A DNA stretch of 64,000 nt from CAZCFB01 sp964511535. GTDB lineage: Bacteria; Myxococcota_A; Polyangia; GCA-2747355; CAZCFB01. The notes beneath the pieces are model-generated. The model saw nothing but the letters and a program-made list of their open reading frames with translations. It did not search any database and was not told where the DNA came from. The translations under genes and the position numbers were made by a program. Positions 43,499-51,998 of the stretch are shown piece by piece; position 1 is the first letter of the stretch; the number at the start of each line of letters is the position of its first letter. The stretch is from positions 1 to 64,000 of the forward strand of contig CAZEFW010000029.1 in NCBI GenBank assembly GCA_964511535.1, read 5' to 3'.

Positions 43499-46400
43499 CT
43501 ATTCGGCCGGCTCCTCGAGGCTGTCGGCCAGCTCGGCCAGGTTGCGCAACCGCTCCACCATGGCCTTGAACACGGCCTGCACGATGTCCACCCGGTCGGC
43601 CAGCAGCTCGACGAAGTCTTCGCGCTTGACCTTCAGCAGGGTGGTCGCCTCCACGGCAGTGGCCGCCGCCACCCGGGGCGCCTCGTCCACCAGCGCCCAG
43701 CTGCCGAAGCTCTCACCCTCCTTGAGCAAGGCGATATCGGTGTCGTCCCTGTGCAGCCGGACCGCCCCCGAGGTCACCACGAACAGGGCGTCCGGGGCGT
43801 CCCCCACGTCGTAGATCGACTCCGCGTCCTGCACCTCGATCTCCTCGGTGATCTGCGCGATGTGCATCAGGTCCTCCATGGAGGCGCGCTGCAGCACGTC
43901 CACTCCCTGGAGCTTCATCGCCTTCTCGATTGTCGTCATTCCCATGGTCGCGTCTCTCTCTTCACCATTCTGAATCCATGCGGCGACGGCCGCCACTGTT
44001 GGGTCGCTCTCCCGCCGCAGTCTACTCAGAAGATCGGTCCTGTTTTCAGGCTCCCTGCCTGTCACCCGGCGGGCGATGGCCTCCATGCCCCCCGCCCCCT
44101 GCTCCTCCAGCAGCGGCAGCAGCCGCTCCGAATGCGCCTTGTCGAGCATGTTGTCCAGAAACTCTGCGCTGCTGGCGCGGATCGCCTTGAGCGGGCTCCG
44201 GACGCCCAGGTACGAGTCATACACCTCGGCCGGGTCGTACAGCAGCGCGAGCAGGCGGAAGGCCTGATCCATGCGCGCGCCGACCCGCTCGGCCAGGGTC
44301 TGGGCCATCAGGTCCTCGCCGTCGTCCGCCACGCCCCGCAGGTCGGCCCAGCTCCCGCGCTTCAGGTCGAGCAGATCCTCATGCATCCACTCGACGGTGT
44401 CGCTCAGCCGCCGGGTGATCACGGCGGCCTGCTCTTCTGTCAGGTCCAGCTGGTCGCGGCTGCGCAGGCGGTTGAGCGCCCGCAGCGACCGCAGCGCCAC
44501 GTCGGGGTTCTGCCCCTCGAGCAATTCGAGCAGCAGCGGCGCGCTCTCCTGCCCGCCGTTTCGCCCCAGCAGCTGCAGCGCGCGCAGCCGCGCGCGGTCG
44601 CCCGCGTCCTGTCGCGCCGCCAGCGCCTCCAGGCTCGACACGGCCGCCGGGCCCAGCCGGGTCAGGGTCTTGGCCGCGTCGATGTGCAGCCCCGGCCGCT
44701 CCAGCTTGCTGCAGATCTGATCCACCAGCTGCGCCGCGCCGGCGCGCCCGGCCGCGTGCAGGGCGGCGCGCACCACCTCGGGCCGCCGATCCTCGAGCGG
44801 CGCGGCCAACAGCGCCGCCGCCATCTCCGGGGGGGCGCCAGCCAGCAGGCGCACCAGGGCCGCCACCTCGGCCAGGTCCTCGCGCTCCAGCGCCGCCTTG
44901 ATCTGTCCGGCGGCGGAGACCGCGTGGTCCGGGCTGCCGAGCTGGATCACGTCCATCACCTCCGGGGGGATGCCCCCGGTCATCACCGCCTGCTCCAGCA
45001 CCATGTCCCGCCCGGACGGCGCCGTGGTGTGCATGTAGACGATGGCCGCCTCGCGCACCGACTCGCTCGGATCGGCCAGGCAGGGCAGCGCCGCCCGCCG
45101 CAGCGTGCCCGCCTCACCCCGCCGCGTGAGCAGCTCCAGCGTGGCCAGGCGCACATGCTCGTCCTCGTGCCCCAGCAGCGGGCCCAGATCGGGCAGCGGC
45201 CCGTCCCAGCGCTCCAGCAAGTAGAGCGAGAAGAGCACCTCCTGGGCGTCCTTCTGCTCCAGCCCGTCGCCCACCATGCGGCGGGCCTCGGCGTCCATCA
45301 GGTTCATGGTCTCGGGATCGAGCTGCTCCCGGGAGCGGCGGGTCAGGATGTCGCGCAGCGCCCCGCGGTAGGCGCCCCGGGCGCCCAGCAGCACCACCAG
45401 CCACACCACCAGCGTGCCGATGACCGCCAGGCTGATCCAGTGGATCCGCTCGGGCGTATCCCAGCCGAGGGCGGCCAGGGCGAGCCAGATGAAGCCGGTG
45501 AGCCCGGTGCCGAGCCGGTCCACCACCGTGTCCACGAAGGACTTGCCGCGCTCCTTGATGTCCGGGGGCACCGGCAGCCACATCAGCTCCATGGATGCCT
45601 TGTCCAGCGAGAAGCGCAGGCCCCCCTCGGCTACCTTGGCCGTGCTGGCGGCCACCAGCAGGGACATCATCGGGATCCAGCCGTGGCCCAGGATCAGCAC
45701 CGACCCGAACAGCAGGCTCACCGGCAGCGCCAGCAGCCCCACGCCCACGCCGAAGCGCCGCAACACCGCGCCGGTGACGAAGGTCTGCACCACGAATGAG
45801 CCCACCGAGAGCCAGCCGTAGAGCGCGCCGAAGAAGCCGGCCATCTCGTCCGTGCGCCCGGCATAGGCGGCCTTGACGATGCCCTTGAACTGCCAGTCGA
45901 GCAGGGTGGTGGCCAGCACCGACAGCAGCAGCGCGCCGGCCAGCAGCCGCACCGACCGGTTCTCCTTGAGCGTGCTGAAGCCGCCGGTGGATTTGGACTC
46001 GTCGCCGCCCTTGCGTGAAGGGGGCCCCTTGGGGTCCTGGCGCCGGTGAGGCCAGACGAGGCTCACCAGCACGGCCTCGATGATCAGCATGACCGCGGCC
46101 ACCACCAGCAGGTTGGACGCGCCAATCGCCGCGGCCAGGCTTCGCGAGACGAACCCGCCCACCACGCCGCCCGTGATTGCCCCGGCGCCCACGAAGCCGA
46201 ACAGCCGCTTCGCCTCCCGCGGATCGAACAGGTCGTTGGCCAGCAGCCAGAACTGCATCACGATGAACACACCGAAGATGGATGACCAGATGTAGAGCAC
46301 CCACGGCAGCAACGACGCCAGCCCCGACGAGAGCAGCCCCACGCGGATGGCGATCAGGCTGCTGGCGATGACCATGTTGGTGCCCCAGATCAGCCGGTTG

Positions 46401-46636
46401 CGTGACAGGCCCGACGTGCCGCGCAGGTAGATGGAGATGATGAAGCCGGTGGCCAGCGCCAGCCCGATGGCCATCAGGCTGAGCTGGGTGATGCCGAACT
46501 TGGACAGAAACAGGGCGTCACGCACGGCCTTGACCATGGTGTAGGCCGCGATGACCAGCATCAGGCTGCAGAATGCGAGAGCCGCACGGCGCCCTTCCCC
46601 GGGCCTGATATCGAAGACGCGCTTGAGAGCGTGCAT
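43499..46636 (-). CDS. NTT/MFS-like transporter fused to HEAT repeats and a cNMP-binding domain
   Basis: 1045 residues. The first about 430 residues have twelve hydrophobic segments; AAYTMVKAVRDALFLSKFG and the later FLLANDLF-type region resemble the ATP:ADP antiporter (TLC/NTT) or related MFS group. Residues about 450-920 are HEAT-like solenoid repeats. The last about 110 residues form a cyclic-nucleotide-binding fold with YDVGDAPDALFVVTSGAVRL and GESFGSWALVDEAPRVAAA. The transporter substrate is not predictable. The fusion suggests nucleotide-regulated transport or a membrane receptor built on a transporter. ATG 46636 has AGGG upstream; a longer frame to 46873 has no signal support. Confidence 0.85.
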   Translation of the reverse strand: MHALKRVFDIRPGEGRRAALAFCSLMLVIAAYTMVKAVRDALFLSKFGITQLSLMAIGLALATGFIISIYLRGTSGLSRNRLIWGTNMVIASSLIAIRVGLLSSGLASLLPWVLYIWSSIFGVFIVMQFWLLANDLFDPREAKRLFGFVGAGAITGGVVGGFVSRSLAAAIGASNLLVVAAVMLIIEAVLVSLVWPHRRQDPKGPPSRKGGDESKSTGGFSTLKENRSVRLLAGALLLSVLATTLLDWQFKGIVKAAYAGRTDEMAGFFGALYGWLSVGSFVVQTFVTGAVLRRFGVGVGLLALPVSLLFGSVLILGHGWIPMMSLLVAASTAKVAEGGLRFSLDKASMELMWLPVPPDIKERGKSFVDTVVDRLGTGLTGFIWLALAALGWDTPERIHWISLAVIGTLVVWLVVLLGARGAYRGALRDILTRRSREQLDPETMNLMDAEARRMVGDGLEQKDAQEVLFSLYLLERWDGPLPDLGPLLGHEDEHVRLATLELLTRRGEAGTLRRAALPCLADPSESVREAAIVYMHTTAPSGRDMVLEQAVMTGGIPPEVMDVIQLGSPDHAVSAAGQIKAALEREDLAEVAALVRLLAGAPPEMAAALLAAPLEDRRPEVVRAALHAAGRAGAAQLVDQICSKLERPGLHIDAAKTLTRLGPAAVSSLEALAARQDAGDRARLRALQLLGRNGGQESAPLLLELLEGQNPDVALRSLRALNRLRSRDQLDLTEEQAAVITRRLSDTVEWMHEDLLDLKRGSWADLRGVADDGEDLMAQTLAERVGARMDQAFRLLALLYDPAEVYDSYLGVRSPLKAIRASSAEFLDNMLDKAHSERLLPLLEEQGAGGMEAIARRVTGREPENRTDLLSRLRRESDPTVAAVAAWIQNGEERDATMGMTTIEKAMKLQGVDVLQRASMEDLMHIAQITEEIEVQDAESIYDVGDAPDALFVVTSGAVRLHRDDTDIALLKEGESFGSWALVDEAPRVAAATAVEATTLLKVKREDFVELLADRVDIVQAVFKAMVERLRNLAELADSLEEPAE

Positions 46637-46707
46637 GGGAGCCCTTGTTATACCACCACAGAGGCAATCGCTCCCGGTTTGGAGTGAAGAGATTCTAAGC
46701 CGCTGAT

Positions 46708-47025
46708 TCAGCGCGCCTCGGCCGGGGTGAGCGCCCCTGCCTTGATCTCGCGCCACAGCAGATAGGTCAGCGGCCCGAAAGACCCCAGCAGAAGGGTCAG
46801 CACGACGAACGGCCAGGGGTTCAAGCCGCGGCTGCGCGCGTCGCGGACCATCCAGAGCATGATCAGGCTGCACGCGATGACCAGGTCCGCCAGCACCTGG
46901 ATCGAGGCGGGGTTGGCCATGGCGGCCGGAAAGAAGCCGAAGTAGCCGTGGACCATCAGGGGCCAGCTGGTCAGGGCGGCGAAGGCGATGAGGGTGGCGG
47001 TCAGGGCGATGATTCGAGGGGTCAT
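46708..47025 (-). CDS. DUF2834-type small membrane protein
   Basis: 105 residues with three predicted transmembrane helices. HGYFGFF, VADLVIA-like DLVIACSLIMLWM and DARSRGLNPWP are the hallmark stretches of DUF2834. Function is unknown. It is divergent from the XRE/MmyB-type regulator gene, sharing a 123-base gap, which suggests that the regulator controls it. Confidence 0.85.
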   Translation of the reverse strand: MTPRIIALTATLIAFAALTSWPLMVHGYFGFFPAAMANPASIQVLADLVIACSLIMLWMVRDARSRGLNPWPFVVLTLLLGSFGPLTYLLWREIKAGALTPAEAR

Positions 47026-47148
47026 GATGCGCTCCTTGCGTTCAGTTCATGCTCTTCAGGTTGGCCAACCCAGGTCATGGTCGCCATTACCTGTGAGGTC
47101 ATGTTCGCGCCGCAGGGCGGTGCTACGCTTCAGGGCAAGGAGGATGCG
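47026..47148. promoter_or_regulatory. Divergent intergenic region, DUF2834 and XRE regulator
   Basis: The 123-base gap must hold both promoters. Imperfect direct repeats related to GGTCATG (AGGTCATGGTCGCC and AGGTCATGTTCGCGC near 47072 and 47097) could be operator half-sites for the regulator. The AGGAGG ribosome site of the regulator lies at about 47138-47144. Confidence 0.35.
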
Positions 47149-47949
47149 ATGGAAGCTCAGAACACCGTGGGCGAGCTGCTGCGCCGCTGGCGCAAGACCC
47201 GGCGCATGAGCCAGCTCGACCTGGCCGGGGACGCCGAGGTCTCCACGCGGCACATAAGCTACCTGGAAAACGGCCGGTCGCGGCCCTCGCGGGAGATGCT
47301 GCTGGTGCTCGCCTCGGCCATGGAGGTCCCTCTGCGCGAGCGCAACACCATGCTCGCCGCCGCGGGGTTCGCGCCGGCGTATCGCGAGACTGACCTGGAC
47401 GATCCCGAGGTGGCCCACATCGTCAAGGCCATGCGCTTCTTGCTGGACCAGGCTGCACCCTATGGCGCGGCGGCGGTGGACCGTAGCTGGCGCCTGATCG
47501 AGGCCAACGCGCCGATGCAGCGCATCCTGAGTTTTCTGCTCGGGCCGGGCTGGGACCGCCCGGAGGTCAACCTGATCAAGTTGACCTTCGAGGCGGGGGG
47601 GCTGCGGCCTTTCATCGTCAACTTCACCGACGTGGCGGCAGAGCTGCTGTCCCGGTTGCACAGCGAGAACACGACCGATCCTGATCCCGCGCGGGTGGAG
47701 CTGATGCGCGAGCTTTTGGTCCTGCCCGGCATCGAGGCCATCTGGCGCACCTGCCGGGGCATGGACAAGCCGGCGCTGCTGGTGCCGTTCCACCTGCGCA
47801 AGGACGGCATGGAGGCCCGGCTGTTCACCACCATCACCACCCTGGGCACGCCCACCGACATCACCCTGCAGGAGCTGCGCATCGAGTCCTACTTCCCCGC
47901 TGACGAGGCCAGCGACGCGCTCATGAGGGCGCTGGGCTCTGACGGCTAG
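47149..47949 (+). CDS. XRE-family regulator with MmyB-like ligand-binding domain
   Basis: 266 residues. The N-terminal helix-turn-helix (about 8-65) has SQLDLAGDAEVSTRHISYLE and GRSRPSREML. The C-terminal region (about 95-260) with DRSWRLIEANAPMQRIL and NLIKLTFEAGGLRPFIVNF matches the MmyB-like domain of this group, which has been linked to fatty-acid binding. ATG 47149 has a strong AGGAGG ribosome site. The divergent DUF2834 gene is the likely target. The gene is convergent with the hybrid histidine kinase. Confidence 0.93.
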   Translation: MEAQNTVGELLRRWRKTRRMSQLDLAGDAEVSTRHISYLENGRSRPSREMLLVLASAMEVPLRERNTMLAAAGFAPAYRETDLDDPEVAHIVKAMRFLLDQAAPYGAAAVDRSWRLIEANAPMQRILSFLLGPGWDRPEVNLIKLTFEAGGLRPFIVNFTDVAAELLSRLHSENTTDPDPARVELMRELLVLPGIEAIWRTCRGMDKPALLVPFHLRKDGMEARLFTTITTLGTPTDITLQELRIESYFPADEASDALMRALGSDG

Positions 47950-47958
47950 CGCCGGATT

Positions 47959-49347
47959 TCAGCTCCCCGGGCCAGCGCTGCCGAGAAACCGGATCAGCAC
48001 CCCGACCAGCGTATCCACGTCGATGGGCTTGATGAGATAATCGTCCATGCCCGCGTCGAGGCAACGCTCGCGGTCTTCTTCCATGGCGTGGGCGGTCAAC
48101 GCCACCACGGGCAAGCCTGCCAGGACCGGGTCCTGGCGGATGGCTTCGGTGGCCTCGAGCCCGTCCATCACGGGCATCTGGATGTCCATCAGGACCAGGT
48201 CGAAGGGGCCCTGCTCACGCAGCGCCTTCAGCGCCTCCTCGCCATTCACGGCCAACAGCACCTCCTGCCCCAGGCGCTCCAGCAGTCCCTGGATCAACAT
48301 CTGGTTGATCTGGTTGTCCTCCACCACCAGCACCCGCGACGGGGTCGGCCGGGGCGGGTCGTGCGTCGGCTCTGCGGCCTCATCCCGCGGCGCTCCCGCG
48401 GCAGGGGCCATGCGGACGGTGAACGACACGCGGGTACCTTGCCCGGGGCGGCTGGTCAGCGAGACCCGGCCGCCCATCAGCTCCACCAGCCGCTTGACGA
48501 TGGCCATGCCCAGCCCGGAGCCGCCGTAGCGCCGGGTGGTGGAGGTGTCCGCCTGGGCGAAAGCTTCGAACACAGTCCCCTGCCGCTCCTCGGGGATGCC
48601 CACTCCGGTGTCGCTCACCTCGAACCTCAGCGTGGCCTCTGACGCAGCTGTGGCCTCGGCGGCGGCGCTCACCACCACCTCGCCCTCGCTGGTGAACTTG
48701 ATGGCGTTGCTCAGCAGGTTGGAGAGCACCTGCTGCAGCCGGGCCGCGTCGCCCACCACGCTGCGGGGCAGGTCCCGGTGGATGTTGCAGGTGACCTTCA
48801 GCCCCCGGGTGGTGCCCACCGGCGCCATCAGATCCACCGTCTTGCGTACCACCTCCTGTGGATCGAACTCCGCCTGCTCGAGCTCCAGCTTGCCCGACTC
48901 GACGCGGGTGAAGTCGAGGAGGTCGTTGATCACCCCCAGCAGCAGATCGCCGCTGGAACGCAACACCTCCACATACTCGCGCTGCTGCGGATCCAGCTCG
49001 GTGCCCGCCAGCAGCTCGGCCATGCCGAGCACGCCGTTGAGGGGCGTGCGGATCTCGTGGCTCATGCGGGCCAGGAATTCGCTCTTGTGGCGGTTCGCAT
49101 CCTCGGCGGCGGTGTGCGCCGAGGTGAGCTCATCCACCGTGCAGTGCAGCGCCGCCTCGGCCTCCTCGCGCTGCGCGGCCTGCAGCTGAAGATCCTCGTT
49201 CAGGAAGAGCAGCCCCGCCAGCACCTCGCGCTCCGATCCGTTCGTGGCGCCGCGGATGTCATCATCGGTGATGGTGCACGCCCCTGCCGAGATCTCCAGC
49301 AGGTGTTCGATGATCCGGGAGAGCAGGTCTTGCCGGTCAGCTGGCAT
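47959..49347 (-). CDS. Hybrid sensor histidine kinase-response regulator
   Basis: 462 residues, soluble. A coiled-coil N-terminus precedes HisKA with ARMSHEIRTPLNG (phospho-His about 97), a complete HATPase (DTGVGIP, GGSGLGMAI) and a C-terminal receiver (about 340-455) with VVEDNQINQ, LMDIQMPVMDG, ALTAHA and YLIKPID. Everything needed for phosphorelay is present. The N-terminal region lacks a known sensor. It overlaps the upstream small gene by 11 bases, so the two are co-translated and probably function together. Confidence 0.93.
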   Translation of the reverse strand: MPADRQDLLSRIIEHLLEISAGACTITDDDIRGATNGSEREVLAGLLFLNEDLQLQAAQREEAEAALHCTVDELTSAHTAAEDANRHKSEFLARMSHEIRTPLNGVLGMAELLAGTELDPQQREYVEVLRSSGDLLLGVINDLLDFTRVESGKLELEQAEFDPQEVVRKTVDLMAPVGTTRGLKVTCNIHRDLPRSVVGDAARLQQVLSNLLSNAIKFTSEGEVVVSAAAEATAASEATLRFEVSDTGVGIPEERQGTVFEAFAQADTSTTRRYGGSGLGMAIVKRLVELMGGRVSLTSRPGQGTRVSFTVRMAPAAGAPRDEAAEPTHDPPRPTPSRVLVVEDNQINQMLIQGLLERLGQEVLLAVNGEEALKALREQGPFDLVLMDIQMPVMDGLEATEAIRQDPVLAGLPVVALTAHAMEEDRERCLDAGMDDYLIKPIDVDTLVGVLIRFLGSAGPGS

Positions 49348-49759
49348 GGTCCATGGACTCCAGCAGCTGCTCCAGGCTCTCGTGGATCTGGACCTCGAAC
49401 GGAAAGGAGCCAGTCAGCAAGAACTTGAGGGCGAGGTTGAGCACCACGTTCTTGCCGGTGGCCACCAGCAGCCGCTCCAGGCCTTCCATCCCCCTGAGGC
49501 CCTCGCGGTAGATTTGGCGCTGGTACGCGTCAGGGCGCCCTGCCTCGGTCAGATCCACCAACAAGGTGTGGGCCCCCTTCCCCTGGACCAGCTGCTGCGT
49601 TCGCTGCATGAAGAGGTCCACGGTGAAATCGGAGAGCACCGGGATCTCGCGCAGCATGACGACGCCGGGGGCGAGGAGGGAGACCCGCGACAGGAGCGCC
49701 TCCTGTTCCGCCCCCGTGCAGTCCGGGCCGTAGCGCCGGGCCTCGATCTCATGCGCCAT
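49337..49759 (-). CDS. Small STAS-like protein coupled to hybrid kinase
   Basis: 140 residues, alpha/beta, without membrane segments. The order of strands and helices and the centre HTLLVDLTEAGRPDAYQRQI are reminiscent of STAS/SpoIIAA-like regulators, but no diagnostic motif allows a firm call. The start at 49759 has GTGGA upstream; 49777 is an alternative that adds MCHCGL. Its 3' end overlaps the hybrid histidine kinase start by 11 bases. It may deliver input to that kinase; this is inference from coupling. Confidence 0.6.
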   Translation of the reverse strand: MAHEIEARRYGPDCTGAEQEALLSRVSLLAPGVVMLREIPVLSDFTVDLFMQRTQQLVQGKGAHTLLVDLTEAGRPDAYQRQIYREGLRGMEGLERLLVATGKNVVLNLALKFLLTGSFPFEVQIHESLEQLLESMDHAS

Positions 49760-49927
49760 CAATCCACAATGGCACATCCGGCGCGGGACTTGCCAATAAT
49801 ATAGGTTTTGCTTGGCGCAGACGCCCGGCTTGAACGCGCGCTGCCCGGCATGGAGCCGATCGCGGGCGAACTGGCTGGCAGTGGTATGCTGGCGACTCGG
49901 GGGGTCACGCTCGGAAGGAATGAGGCA

Positions 49928-51979
49928 ATGGTCCATCGCTTTGTGACGATGCTTCTGGCGGTGACGCTGGCGGCGCTGCTGGCGAGCTGTTCCCACGACC
50001 TCGAAGGGGTCGAGAAGCCCTGCCCGGCCCCGGGCTGCGGCCCCGGCGCCGCTTGCATCAACGGGCGCTGCGTCAAGGTGGACGGCGGCGCTGACGCCAC
50101 GCCCCCGGTGGACTTGCCGCGCGCGGACGCCACGCCCCCGGTGGACCTGCCGCGCGCGGACGCCCTGTCGGACAGCAAGCCGCCGGACGCGCGGCCGCCA
50201 GACGCGCCCCTGGTTGACGCGCGGCCGGATGATCTGCAGGCGCCCGACAAGATGACCTCGCCCGACCTGGCCAAGCCGGACCAGGCGCCGCAGGACGCCG
50301 CGCCGGATCAGCCGCAGCCCGACGCCAAGGCAGACGGCCCGGCTCAGGACATGAAGCCGCCGCTGCTGCACGTGGACGACACCTTCGCGCACTTCTCCCA
50401 GGGCACCCTGTCCGAGTCCGGGGCCAAGATCTTCGTCTCGTCAAATGGCAACGTCCAGCTGCTCGACCGCCATGACCTCAACGGCGACGGCCACCTCGAC
50501 ATCGTGGTGAGCAACTGGCGCAATACTTCCGGCACCACGGGCAGCTCCTATATCTTCATGGGAGCCGCAAAAGGCGCCATAAACGCCACAAAGCCAGACA
50601 CGCTGCCCACCAACAGCTCGAGCGCCAACGCCATCGCGGATCTGAACCAGGATGGCATCCCGGACATCGTGTACGCCAACTACGGCATCGCCGGCGCCAC
50701 CGCGGTCAACTCGTTCGTTTTCTGGGGGACCCAGCTCGGCAAGTACAGCGGCACCCACGGCGCGCCCCTGCCCACAGTCTCGGCCCGTGATACGGCCATC
50801 GCCGACCTCAACGGGGACGGCGAGCTGGACGTGGTGTTCGCCAACCTGCACAAGGGGAACAGCTACCAGACCAAATCCTTCGTCTACTGGGGCCAGGGCA
50901 ACGGCGTGTTCAAGGTCTCCAAGCGCGCCGAGCTGCCGACCCTGGGCGGCATCGGCATCGGCATCGCGGACCTCGACCGCGATGGCATGCTCGACCTGGT
51001 GTTCGCCAACTACTACGACAACAGCAACTGGGCCATCAACTCCTACATCTACTGGGGCCAGCCAGGCGCCACCACCTACTCCACAAGCTTCCGCAGCGGC
51101 GTACCCAGCGTCGGAGCCCACGGCCTGACCATCGCCGACCTCAACGCCGACGGCGAGCTGGACATCGCCTTCGCCAACAACCGCAGCACCGCCGTCAAAA
51201 CCGGCATCAACTCCTATGTCTACTGGGGGCACAACCAGGGCACCTACTCGGCCTCCCTGCGCACGGAGCTGCCCACCCTGGGGGCGTCGTCGGTCTCGGC
51301 GGCGCGACTGGACAAGGACCAGCACCTCGATCTGCTGTTCTGCAACCACAACGACGCCTCGGCGGTGGCCATCAACTCGTACATCTACTGGGGCTCTGCC
51401 GCCAAGTACCCCTACGGCGGCGGCAAGCCGGAGCCGCTGCCGACCCAGGGCGCCACGGGCAACATCATCGCCGACTACAGCGGCGACGGGCTGCTCGACA
51501 TCGTCGTGCTGAACCAGCGCGACAAGAGCAAGAAGTACACCATCAACTCCTATGTCTACTGGGGACAGAAGGGGGGGGTGTATGACAGTTCGCAGCTGCT
51601 CAAGCTGCCCACGGTGGGCGGCTCCTACTCCACCACCACCGACCCGGGGGCGGTGGGCGACCGGGGCAAGGTCCAGACCTTCACCTCGCGCAAGCTGGCC
51701 AGCGCCGGCGCCTCGCCCAAGTACCTGACCCTCAGCTGGACCAAGACGCCGCCAGCGGGCACGAAGCTGAGGCTCCAGCTCCGGTCCGCCACCAGCGCCG
51801 CCGGCCTGGACAGCGCCAAGTGGTACGGACCGAAATCAATCGGGGGCTTCTACACCAGCTCCCCCGCGTCGATCAACGCGGTTCACCACGGCCACGGTCA
51901 CGTGCAGTACCGGGCCACCTTCGAGAGCGACTTCGGCAGCACCCCGGTGCTGGACAAGGTGACCATCGCTTACCAGTAG
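49928..51979 (+). CDS. FG-GAP/VCBS-repeat lipoprotein
   Basis: 683 residues. The signal peptide ends at LLASC near residue 21, then a Cys-rich CPAPGCGPGAACINGRC segment and a long Asp/Pro linker containing a duplicated ATPPVDLPRAD unit. From about 150 to 560 there are seven or so FG-GAP/VCBS repeats with DLNGDGxLDIVxAN, the calcium-binding integrin-alpha-type loop, alternating with SYVYWG strands, giving a beta-propeller. The last about 110 residues form a separate beta domain. Predicted surface adhesin or calcium-binding protein. Start 49928 is preferred because the signal peptide begins there. Confidence 0.85.
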   Translation: MVHRFVTMLLAVTLAALLASCSHDLEGVEKPCPAPGCGPGAACINGRCVKVDGGADATPPVDLPRADATPPVDLPRADALSDSKPPDARPPDAPLVDARPDDLQAPDKMTSPDLAKPDQAPQDAAPDQPQPDAKADGPAQDMKPPLLHVDDTFAHFSQGTLSESGAKIFVSSNGNVQLLDRHDLNGDGHLDIVVSNWRNTSGTTGSSYIFMGAAKGAINATKPDTLPTNSSSANAIADLNQDGIPDIVYANYGIAGATAVNSFVFWGTQLGKYSGTHGAPLPTVSARDTAIADLNGDGELDVVFANLHKGNSYQTKSFVYWGQGNGVFKVSKRAELPTLGGIGIGIADLDRDGMLDLVFANYYDNSNWAINSYIYWGQPGATTYSTSFRSGVPSVGAHGLTIADLNADGELDIAFANNRSTAVKTGINSYVYWGHNQGTYSASLRTELPTLGASSVSAARLDKDQHLDLLFCNHNDASAVAINSYIYWGSAAKYPYGGGKPEPLPTQGATGNIIADYSGDGLLDIVVLNQRDKSKKYTINSYVYWGQKGGVYDSSQLLKLPTVGGSYSTTTDPGAVGDRGKVQTFTSRKLASAGASPKYLTLSWTKTPPAGTKLRLQLRSATSAAGLDSAKWYGPKSIGGFYTSSPASINAVHHGHGHVQYRATFESDFGSTPVLDKVTIAYQ

Positions 51980-51998
51980 CGCCGCGGGCCGGGCGAGC

